Shown in pieces: positions 47,401 through 59,400 of a DNA stretch of 64,000 nt (position 1 is its first letter; the number at the start of each line of letters is the position of its first letter). This DNA is from Lytechinus pictus (taxonomy: Eukaryota; Echinodermata; Echinoidea; Temnopleuroida; Toxopneustidae). The translations under genes and the position numbers were made by a program. Location: the NCBI RefSeq assembly GCF_037042905.1, contig NC_087253.1, positions 21,531,001 through 21,595,000 on the forward strand, read 5' to 3'. The notes below the pieces were generated by a model. It was given only the letters and a program-made list of their open reading frames with translations, did not search any database and was not told where the DNA came from.

Positions 47401-50400
47401 GGGCCCCGTCTTACAAAGTTATGATCGATCCAATCAATCGCAACTATGGAAATCCATCAATGTCATGATTTCTTCTACATGAAATTTTAAAATGTCCTTT
47501 GTAAACAAAGAGTCGCAATTGAACCAGTGATCCACAACTATGGATGGTCAGCAACGTCAACATCTAAATATTTTCTAGATATGATATGGGATATTGTGGA
47601 TATTTCTTTGAGAAAAAGTTATGGTATGGACGGATTTCCATACAGTTGAGATTGATTGGATCAATCGTAACTCTTTGTAAGACGGGGCCTAGGGGCCTGT
47701 TTTTTTTTATAAAGGACTTGCAACTGTTGTAACTTTGCCATTATGGCAACTACCATGGCAGCCTTGATTCTGACTGGCTGCTGAGCCCTGTTACCATTGT
47801 AGTTGCCATAATGGCAAAGTTACAACAGTTGCAAGTCCTTTATGAAACGAGCCCCAGATGTACATCAGCAATCATATAGTGACAATTAATATGTGTGTTA
47901 CAGATGTTCTCTTGAAGTCATTGTTTACTGCAACTACATCAAGTACTGTAACATTAAGATGTATTTGTACCTCTCTCTCTGTCTTTTCTCTTATAGAAAA
48001 AGATCTACAAAGACCAAATGGAGCAGATGCTGGTGTCCCACATTTTCCCAGAATTCTCGAGTCCGCATGGCTACATGAGAGCTAGGGTAAGAATAAGCCC
48101 GTTGCATGGTGATTTACCTGATTCCCTGATTCCAGACAGGTTTAAGTAGGCAATATCTTAACCAGTTGACTACTGAGATCTGTCATTCCCATAGACTTTG
48201 TACTTGGATCAGCCTGTTCCAGTAGGAAAGGGTTAACTTATTGACTGCTGAATTCTGTAATTCTTATAAACTTTGTACAGAGATCACTTGGTTCCAGTAG
48301 GCAATGGGTTAACCTGTTGACTACTAAATTCTGTGATTCCCATAGGCTTTGTACAGGGATTATCTGGCAAAAGAAGTCTATGTGTCAAGTATATTTTTTA
48401 TTTTGAAATACAGTCAGTTGTAGTTCTGGGCCCCATTGCTATACAAAATGTAACTTTCACGGACTCCTTGATTCTGATTGGCTGTTGATATCGTGGTAGT
48501 TACTATTGGATGGCAAAGTTACCATGATAGTAACTTTTATGCAATGGGGCCGTGGTAAAAATCTCAGAATGAGTATCAAATTAAATGAACCACTGACTTT
48601 AGAAATACATTATTGCTGAGAAATTAACAAAGAAGCATAGCATTCCTGCGGAGTATCTTGCCTTATTTATAACAAGCAATGATGACGGTAGAGGGCTACA
48701 CTGAACCCCTCTTGTAGTTTGTTAGTACCTTATCTTTTGCTAAACGCTCATGACACTTAGCTCCCACTATTAGAGAGAGTGCTAGAAACCGCATTGCCAT
48801 GGTAACAGTATTCTATGGAACTAAATCTGGGAAAGTAGTCCGTCGTTACCCTCAGTGATACTTCTTTTTTGCTTTGTATTTTATTTTTAGGCCAACTGGG
48901 TGGTGCACTCTTTCAGCGAGGTTAAATTCCGCTCCGAAGCGAACCTGATGCAAGCCTTAGAGTTGACGAGAAAGTGTCTGATCGGCGATACGGACATGCC
49001 TGTTAGGGTTGAAGCTGCCTTTGCCCTTCAGATGTTGATCACTAGTCATGATAAAGGAAAAGAACTCATGGAACCGCACGTCAAGGAAGTCATCACAGGT
49101 AGGTGCAAGGTGAAAGTGCGTTGCACTGTAGACTATCTTTGGTGAAAGTTCCATGCACAGTGAACTAGCTTTGGTGAAATTGTGTTTGGTACGTGCTATG
49201 GTGATCTCTTGTCACAGGAAAAGAACTCATGACATTTAATGTCGAGTAAATCATCACATGTAGATTCAGATTGAAAAGTGCATTGCTCTCTGAACTAACC
49301 GTGATGAAAGTGTGTTGCTCTGCTTACTTAGTTCATCTTACAGCGGGATTGATCCGGCTAACACTGCATGTGGTCCCAGTGACATTGTGCTATAAATAGC
49401 TAGTCTTAAAATATACCTTTTGGGATAACTATTAATAATAAAGAGAATTAATAAACCTACAATTTTGTTTGATTTTTTTGTTGTTGAATGGTTATCTGTC
49501 TTTTTTATCTTTGATGATAGCTCTTCTTGTTGTGATACGAGAAACCGAGAACGATGACTTGACTAATGTAATGCAGAAGCTCATATGCACCTATGGTGAC
49601 GAGATTATTCCCATCGCTGTTGACATCACAACCCACTTGGTAAGTTACCACTTTATGGTCATGTGACCACAGTCATGTGATAGGGTAGGCCGGAGAGGGA
49701 AATATTGTGCTAAATACCCCCTTGATGATTTTCAAGGAAGAAGGGAAATCATTGGAAATGCAGGGAAATACAAAACATTCTTCTTGAAATACTCTCATGT
49801 AATGTCCATGTGTCCATCAAGCATATTCAAGCATTCCTTCCCTGTACATCTGAAGTACTTTCCAGCATTCACAAGTTTTTCCCAGTGTTCCCACCTGGGC
49901 GAGACCCTGTCCTGTGATCACAGAAATTTGACTGCCTATGAGTGTCATGTACATATTATATATGTGCCAAGAAGTACAGATTTCCTGTATTTGGTACAGA
50001 AATCGAATTGAAATACGGTAGTATGCTTTACATGGTAAAATACAGAAATATGAAGATTAAATTTTTGTGACTTGTGTTACATCCATGTTAGTCATATTGT
50101 GATTGTTTTGTGTTACATGTATCTTCTGTATTACATGGACATGTGAGTCCTAGTTATAATCCTAGATCATTTTATTTGTAATCCAACTTAATTTATATCT
50201 TTGGGAGGTAATTGTTTTTTCCAAAAGACTGTTTGATTTCTTGCCTCATCTCTGTCAAAGACAAAAAAGGAATGTGGCTTCGCCACAACGCTCTAATGAA
50301 ATAGGGTTTTTCTAGCCACGTGGAAAAATCCAGATTTTTTTGCCAAAATCATGATTTTAGGTGGAAGAATACTGGAATTGTAAAATAGAACCTGGCAGCT

Positions 50401-53400
50401 CTGATGATATAAATTGTGGATAGTGTTCACGCAATTTTATTTTTCCAGGCTAATTTTTCAATTTAATTTATTGGTAGTGTTTTACAGCATTCATTCAAAA
50501 TTCCATTTATACTGCACATTTTCTGCTCCTAAAAAATTACACCTGCTTGTTCAAAATCCTTGTTTCTTTGCTATTCTTCTTCCCAGGCTGATACCTTTTC
50601 TAATGTAATAAATAGTGATGATGCATCTGATGACAAGGCTATTACAGCTATGGGAATCCTCAACACGATAGAGACTATTCTCAATGTGGTCGAAGACAAA
50701 GAGGAGGTAAGATGTTTGGTTCATATTCTATTGGTCTGAAAGCAATTTTTCTAATTATCAGATAGTCTTATACCACATGGACTAACCCTCAAACTTGTGT
50801 AAACATTGTAATGTTCAGTTTATAATAGTTGTGACTGGATGAATAATGATTTTAACAATATTTCTTTTCATCTTTACAAAGATTGTTTTGGAGCTTGAGA
50901 AGAAGATTCTACAGGTTGTCGGTGTTGTGCTTAGGAACCATGTAATAGGTAAGTAAATTACATGGTTAAGATCCAAGTTCGGTGTTGTGCTCAAGAGTCA
51001 TGTAAAAGCTTGGTATATCGCATGGTTTGAAAAGGTATGATTTAGGCGTTGTACTCAGGAATCATGGAATATAACATGATTTTTTAAGGTACAATTAATG
51101 TGATGTGCTCAAGAGTCATGTAATAGCTTGGTATAGTGCATGGTTTGTACATATACGATTTATTATACAACTCCCAAGAATGTACTGTAATCTGATTGGT
51201 CCAAATCGGATCACATGATATTCAGCGAATCGCACTATTGCATCCAAAATGCACTACCATGCACTCTGAAGTCATTCCAAAAGTACTATCGTGCACTCTG
51301 ACGTCAGAGTGCAGGATAGTGCGAGGTCTGGAATTATCTAGAAATATCTAGAATTTATATCAAATATAGCATTCGGGGCAACTCAGTAACATGGGGAGGG
51401 GGGGGGGTGGTATAAAACAAACAGTGCACGCATTCTTGTGCATAGAGGACCCAAATAATGAACTCTGTGCTCGCTCGCCAAATGGATATACCGCACTTGG
51501 TCCTGCGGACCTCGGTGCGTTATATCCATTGGCTCTTCTCGCACATCGTTCATTGCTTGGCCCTGCATGCACGCTCTTACGTGCATTATTTTTATACTAT
51601 GTCTATGCTAAAAATTCATGTGATAGGGGAGTATATAACTTATTTTGTACAATTACAATTCAGATGTTGTCCTCAGGAATCATGTAATGGTAGGTACGTT
51701 GCATGGTTTTTAAAGACACATGTGGTAGGTTTTAGGGGAATAAGATTGTTTGATTTGTTGGGGATCTAGGGAATCACACATTAGGCAAACAATATTACAC
51801 AACTTTGACTTGTATATGCACTCTTTGTATATATAAGTGTTAATTATCATTACTGTCATTATTTTTCATTAGATTTCTATGAGGAAGTGTTTTCGTTGAT
51901 CTTCAGTATGACGTGCACCCATGTCTCTCCACCCCTATGGGAAGTCTTCTATTATCTCTTTGAGACCTTCGCTGCTGATGGATTTGATTTCTTTGTTGGT
52001 AAGACATCTCTTTAGTTTTATTCACCTTCATATACTATGAAACCTGGGCCGCGTCTAACAAAGAGATACGATTGATCTGATCAACCTCAACTATCGAAAG
52101 CCAGCAATGCCCACGTCTAAAATGCATGTTAGTCAAAAGGTTTTCTAGATATGATGTATATTCATAAATTCATTTGTTTTCTTGACAATTTTGTGTGTTT
52201 GCCTTAATTTACAAAGGAAATTTAGCAAATTTCCTGTAGAAAAGGGTTTGACACTGATGGATTTCCATAGAGTGACAATTGATTGGATCAATCGTAACTC
52301 TTTGTAACTCTTACCTGCTACATGTAGCTGCTCAGATCCCGTTATATCAATTCACCTTTGAAGCACTATTTGATCATTTTTTAATTTTCAAATTGACAGC
52401 AAATATTTTTCTTCATTGCTACACTTGTTTTGAAATACTCAGAAATAAATACGGAATTTCTTTGGAAGTTGTTAAAAATCATAACTGATTTTAAGTTTCC
52501 ATTGCATTGCCAAAGTCAAGGATTTTAGTAAATATTCTCATTTAAAATTATTTTTCTACCATCGAACAAAATATACTGATGCATTGAGATTTTACCATGG
52601 CTTAGCACACTGCTTTGCATTCTCAATCTCAATCTCAGTTTTAATCATCTTGACTGCTGTCATCTTGTAATCTTAACAATTGATTATTCATGTTATAGAA
52701 ATGATGCCAGCTCTTCATAATTATGTCACCACCGACCCTACTGCCTTTGTTAGTCAACCTAAACATCTTCAAATCATCTATGAGATGTGTAAAAAGGTAA
52801 GTTGCTTGCAATTTTGTTTTCCAACCAATTTTTATTCATGCATTTTCTTCTTTCTCTCTGAGTACAAACCATTGTTTGGTGTGTTATCATACTATTGATT
52901 TTTTTGCCTGGGACTAGCAGGTGCAATACACTGGGTGAATACCCTGCTCTTAGATGCATAGTGTATTGGTTTTATTGTGCATAAGTTGTGACGCTCCTAT
53001 ACACGGGACCAACATTTCATTTCCGATGGACGTATTGTTTTCCATTTTAATTTACATCTGCACTGAATACAGTATTGAGGCATGCTAACACACAATGCTA
53101 GCATCACTTTTTTGCTGGGCATGAGTGGGACTCAAACCAACCTATGTTAAAATCTACGATCTTGTCCGAAACAGGCGCTCTAACTGACTGAGTAGCGCCA
53201 CCATCCTTAGTCTTTAACCCAGATTCTAGCAGTTTATCTTTACATATTTTTGGACCAGTGCCATTTCAGGCGTTTTGCTTAATCATAGTAAATATAAACA
53301 CTTTGGTGGTCGTGATTCCTTTAAAACTTATTCATAGATTGTTACTACAACTGCCATTTATGTTTGAAACAGGCTTTAAAGACAGAAAATGGAGGATACA

Positions 53401-56400
53401 GGGGTAGTGAAGTAATATGATTTCAGACAAGTAACGTAAGAACTTTCAATTGTTGCAGGTACTAACAGAGGAAACAGATGAGGATGCTCAAAGCCATGCT
53501 GCCAAACTTCTTGAGGTTGTTCTTATCCAATACAAGGGACAGATTGATGATGTAAGTCTTTTAATTTGTTCTCCCTTTTTTTAGTAGATGTTTCTCAGAT
53601 TCGCTTTGGTGTTATATCAACATATTAATTACCTTTAACTTGTATTAATACTGCCAAGGTGGAAAAGTTAAAGCCTTTTGTTGGAGAGAGCGGGGAGGGG
53701 GTGTTGATGACAGATGGAACAGTCTGTGCCGAATAGAAAACAATTTATCTGATGTTTGTTAATAGTTATGCAATGTGAATGCCTCTTTTGATTAGGATAG
53801 TCAAATCTGCCCCTTATGTTGGAATGTCCCTCAAGGCTGCTGATGGGACCATTCTTCTTCTGGAAGTGAGATAGCTGCATGTACTAGATAAAGGATTTTA
53901 GGTCCAACAAAATCTGATGAAGCAAACGTGCTGCTGTGGAAGATTGTGTCCCATATTGCGGCGAAAGGCATGTTTTATGGGTTAATTTCAACGAAACATT
54001 GGGTAAAGTTTACACAATATTGGTTTTCATTTTGCCTAGGAAACATGCATGTTCCTTATTTACCCAATATTGGGTAAACTATTTTTAGAGTGTAAAACAT
54101 CTGTCAATCTTTTAACTGTACTACACACTGGTTTACTTTTTGTTTCACCTTTTTATTACAGGTGGTGCCACTTTTTGTTGAGCTTGCCCTAGCCAGGCTG
54201 ACAAGGGAGGTAAAGACTACTGAACTCAGGCAGATGTGCCTTCAGGTTGTAATATCAGCGCTCTACTACAGCCCTCTTAAACTCTTAGAACTCCTAGACA
54301 AGGTTAGGATACCAAACACCAATGAGGCAGTTACTGTCCAGTTCATCAAGCAATGGCTCAAAGACACTGATTGTTTCTTAGGGTAAGTTTGTCCTAGGAA
54401 CATTTAGATAAGGTTAGGATACTGAATACCAATCTGTACAGTTCATCAAGCAATGGCTCAAAGACACTGATTGTTTCTTAGTGTATTAAGTGTGTCCTTA
54501 CAACTCTTAAGACAAGGTTAGGATATCGAACACCAATGAGGCCGTTACTGTACAGTTCATCGAGCAATGGCTCAAAGACACTCAACACCGATTGAGTTTT
54601 GGTATATGCTTGCCATGTTAACAGCATAGTATGGCCATAAATCAAGGAAGAGCCAAGTACTTGCTCAGTTTTTTGCCCAGTGCTAATGAAACTTGGCGCA
54701 CATGTATTTTAATGTGTTGGGTACTGCATTGTCATGGTAACATCATTGCAATAAATCAGGAAATTTTGATTTGTAATTTACTTCCTCAGTTTTTGTCAAA
54801 TACCCATGGGACTCTACATGCACATTGGTCTTGGAGTGAAGACGTGCTAGAGAAAGCTTTTTTTTTAAGTGAAGGGTACTGAGTTGCTTTGATAACATTT
54901 TGTGGCAATAAATCAAATAAAATTGTATTTTCATTAATTTGCATACTTGCTTGGTACGGAGTGGGGGCATAAATCAGCTTCAAATAATGAAGAAAAGGTA
55001 GGGGAGATCGGGGTTAGTTGGAACAACAGAGCTGTATTATTAATAGCAATAAATTGAGGGCAGTATTGCATAAATTTATTTTACAGGCATTAAAGAAAAT
55101 TACAATGTTTCAACTTACCCCACGTTCCAACTAACCGCGATCTCCCCTACCATTAGTGTCTGGGGTATTGATTAGATGCTGATAATATGATTATTTTCAA
55201 CAGGCTTCATGATCGCAAGATGTGTGTCCTTGGTATGTGCATGCTGGTATCGCTACCAAACAGACCAGCTGTCGTCAATGAATTGGCCAACGAGTTCTTA
55301 CCATCTCTTCTTCTCCTCTTCAAAGGCCTCAAGCGAGCGTATCAATGTGAGTATCACCGGGGCTCAGATCAAGGGCGTAGGCTGGTTTGAGCATGGGAGG
55401 TGCATATCCTGGGGAGGTGAAATTAAAGTTTGGAAAATCAGCTGTTGAAAGCAGAAGAAGGGGTACAAATTTTGTTTTGCTTGCCAGTGTCGGAACTCCT
55501 CTGTTTCAGCAGCAGGGTGCACCCCCCCATCCTACGCCCTTGCAGATGAATAACCAGAACAGATAATTTTTTGATTTATTCGCCTTCACTTCTCAATATT
55601 GTCAGGAAAATTCCCTGTTAAACAGGTTGGAAAAAAAGAGATCTAACACATTTCAAATGTGACCAGAATTTGTATGATTTCATTAACATGTTGCTAATTT
55701 GTATTTTAAGTAGCTATTTCATTGTTTTCATTATATTGCCAATTTAGAGGGTGTAATGATTAGCTTCTTTTAGACAGGCTTTATTCTGGAAAGCCACAGC
55801 GTACCGCACTGGGAATGTCCTCTTTTGTTCTTCCATTGCATTTTTCTCTTTCCAATCAAATTTCATGTGTGACTGTTGGCATTTGGGGTAATTTTAAACT
55901 GCCCAAGTAAGCCCATCCCCCCATTCCCCAGTTTTACCAGCCTCCAAATGCCTGTATGGATGTTGAGCACCCTCCTCATCAACCATAGTTTCAACTCATT
56001 GTTAGCAACAACATCAGGGGGGGGGGGAGATCACAAGGCTGGGGCTAACTCGTCTCAGAATCCCCCCCTCACCCTCCCCCAGAACACAATATATTTTTTT
56101 TAAATGCCCCTGAAATTCCCATGAACCCTGAAGATTTTCTTATTACTTTGGGGTCTGAGAGTGAACAAATGGAAACTCCCAAATCACAACTCTAATCTGA
56201 TTACCATATGTTTACTTTTTTATGCTTGTCTTCTTTTTGTAGGCCGGGCTGAAGCGGAGGAGGACGATTCGGATGAGGAGGAGGATGATAGTGATTTTGA
56301 AGAAGATGAGCTGGAAAGCGACGAAGATGAGATTGATGAAGATGGAGCCGAATATCTGGAGAGATTAGAGAAAGCGGTCAGTATTATTATTATTATTATT

Positions 56401-59400
56401 GTTTTGGCGTCACCTGTGCTGGGGAGGTGAAAAGTGAACTGAATCACTATGACCAGCAGGTCTCTCCTCCCGACATAAATGATTGGGGGGTGCAGGTGGA
56501 CCACTACACCGGGGTTTCCCCCTACTCTTATATGAATAGTGCAGTGGGTTCTTAACGTGCAAAGGTGGTGACTCTCCTACACGGGGCCTCCATCTTTCAA
56601 TGAAAACTTATAAGAGAAAAAAAGGTATTCTTTTCATCATTTTTTATGGATTCATGGACTGAATCTGTAAGAAAATAATAATTTATTATTGACAGTCTGC
56701 TGATAGAAACGATGTCGATCTTGATTTTCATGAGACAGGTAAGATTTTGTCATTTTATCGTTTACAAGCTGCAGATAAAGATGATGGTCGTGATTTGTAT
56801 GAAGAGACAGCTAACATATTTCCATTTTATGGTTACAGGCTGCAGATAGAAACGATGATGATGATGATGAGGTATATGAAGAGACTGCTTTAGAGGGATA
56901 CAACACAATCCTAGATGATGATGAAGATGCTGATGATGAGTACATTGTCTTCAAGAACATCATGAAAAGTAAGTCTCTCTTGCTAAAAAACAAGTATTCT
57001 GTTTGGTGTTTCTTAAAGGTTTTCAGAAGCGTGTCCTTGGTGGCCAATGCATATTCTCATTTGTTTTGATTATCGTCAGCTAAGGTTGAAATCTGATTTT
57101 TGTACATTAATCGCCCTTTCACACGATTAAGAAATTGTGATTTGAATGATGATTACAGTGAAAAATAAGGCTAATGACAAATTTTTTGCACGTGTGAAAC
57201 CAAAATAAAACATGACTAGAATCACGAAAGCTAATCCCATTCATGAATTCCAATTCTACTCCGGAGGTGAATTCCAGTTCCATTCCATTCAAATCAAAGT
57301 TTTCAAGTGAGCGTGTGAAAGGTCCGATGATTCTACAGATGAACGTGTGAAAAGGCCTTCAAATTCCTGTTGTTATCTAGCATCTGAATGCAAAGGCCTG
57401 TATTCTGAACTCAGATTTACTTTAAACTCTGGTCTAAGCATGTGGTTAAACTATGGATAGCCAGTTGTGGCATAAATCTCTAACATTATAGGTTCAATAT
57501 ATCATGTACTTGGTACTGAAATTATTCAGAGTTGCCTAGGAATCATAACTAAAATAGTTTTCTACACTAATTAAATGATGATCAGAGTACAGTAAACATA
57601 ATAAACGTACGAAGTACAGGGGGAATAGACCATGGACGAAGATGAAAAGGACGTCAGTGTACAGGCCGAAGTGTCTAATTTGGTAGGGTTAAATTACTTT
57701 CCAGTATGTTTCCAGGGGAAAAAAATTGTAGTTCATGGAGTGCAAGAACCGTTCATTGTTTCATCCGATTTTTCTCGTAATTTGAATAAAATTATAAATA
57801 TATAAATAAATGAATTAATAACTAAAATATATGAATGAATGAATGAGAGAATCCACATATGAAGGAATAAATGAATAAATATGAATTAATACATATTTTA
57901 TTAATCAATTAAATAAGAGAATAAGGTATTTACATATACTTGAATTAATAAATATAAAACATTTCCAATGAAGATAATTATGAGAAAGAAATATTGATCA
58001 GTAAATGAATGAATTAATGAAAATATAGTTGGTAAATGGTTGCTGTACACATACGTTCTCATCGAAATTGGTACTTCTTTCTTTGAATAGCTATCCAGGC
58101 GACGGATAATGGTTGGTACAGCGCCCTCACGAGTCAGTTGACACCGGAGCAACAGCAGGAGCTTCAAGAAATAGTTGTTTTAGCCGACCAAAGAGCAGCA
58201 GCAGCAGGTAAGATTGTCAAGATACTATGTTACGAGAGCATTATGGGATAGGTGGCAGGTTCCATGAAATTTGCTCCGGCGACAATTGCCCCGCTCTAAA
58301 GTCCACACACTAATCGAATGACTACCTTCATCCCTGGGTTTAAAATTATACCCTATCCTAAACCTAATATGAAACCTTATTGTAACCCTAACCCTACAGT
58401 ATATCTTATACGAAATTAAGCCCAGAGAAATTGTCCCAGGAGCAAATGAAGTGTCACCAGGGTTCCGTAACACAAAAGTTGGCGATTAATCGTACGCTTG
58501 ATTTTCATGAGTGATTGTACATTGTAGTCAATGCAATCAATCGTAGAAAAACTATCTACGAGCATCGCTAACCTTTGTGTTATGGGCCCCGAGTGGCAAT
58601 CAATTCAGACATTGTAAGAAAACAAAGAGTAGAGTCATTTAAACTTTTTATTTCTAATCTTCAAATACTTAAATTGTATCTGAGCCCATCATCTTGGTCA
58701 GTTTTGTTAATTTATTTGATATACATAAGGGAAAGTGAATCGATTGGTAAAATAAGGTAAAATACCTCTGAATGAATAAAACGTGATTAAACTCTCTGAA
58801 AAGGTATCAAAATATGCAACACAAATGGAGCTGAAAAAACTCCTCATAGTAGAAGATGACAATATATTTGTCTGCAGTGGAAAATCCATCTTGTTGATAT
58901 ATCTATGCAATTGGTTACCGATAGTCATCCAAACCTATTATAGAGTTTTGTGGGCCAATCCCTGGTTCACCGCATTTCGGCAGATGAATAGAATCAAAAG
59001 GAACAATAAGCACTTATACAGAAGCCATACCAGCCAGTAAATAAATTAGAATGGAATTAACTCCCCATTCTCACCTAATTCCTTACGCTCGTTCAGTGGA
59101 AATCAGGTTAACGTGTAATGGTAATGCTCAAAGTGGTCTTGGTAGCAGTCTTAAGCGGTCTGTCAAACAAATTTGGAAAACCGCCTCCTGATGTGGTTTT
59201 CAAGACCACTTTGCCCAGTTAAAACTGGTTCAAGCATAGATGAGGACACAGCCGTTCTTTGCCCAGAAGTAAGAGTGTATGCATGTTGGGCGCCCTACTC
59301 CGTACACACTGTGTGTAGAATGCCTGTCCTGCAGTTTCAAATTTCATGTGAAACATTCGACTACACTGAAAGCGTGCCCCTAGCAATGGGACCACTTAAC

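Noticed and set aside
48670..48720. Possible further C/D snoRNA in intron 12 (ATGATGA at about 48679 and CTGA about 15 bases later)
   Set aside because: Box spacing is far too short for a complete snoRNA, there is no second CTGA at the right distance, no terminal stem, and no similarity to the six-copy family.
56220..56504. Ser-rich open frame on the minus strand
   Set aside because: Antisense shadow of the acidic region encoded by importin exon 22.
56696..56738. Extra coding exon between exons 22 and 23
   Set aside because: Length 43 breaks the reading frame into exon 23, and it is recognisable as a decayed copy of exon 23's start. Kept only as a possible poison exon.
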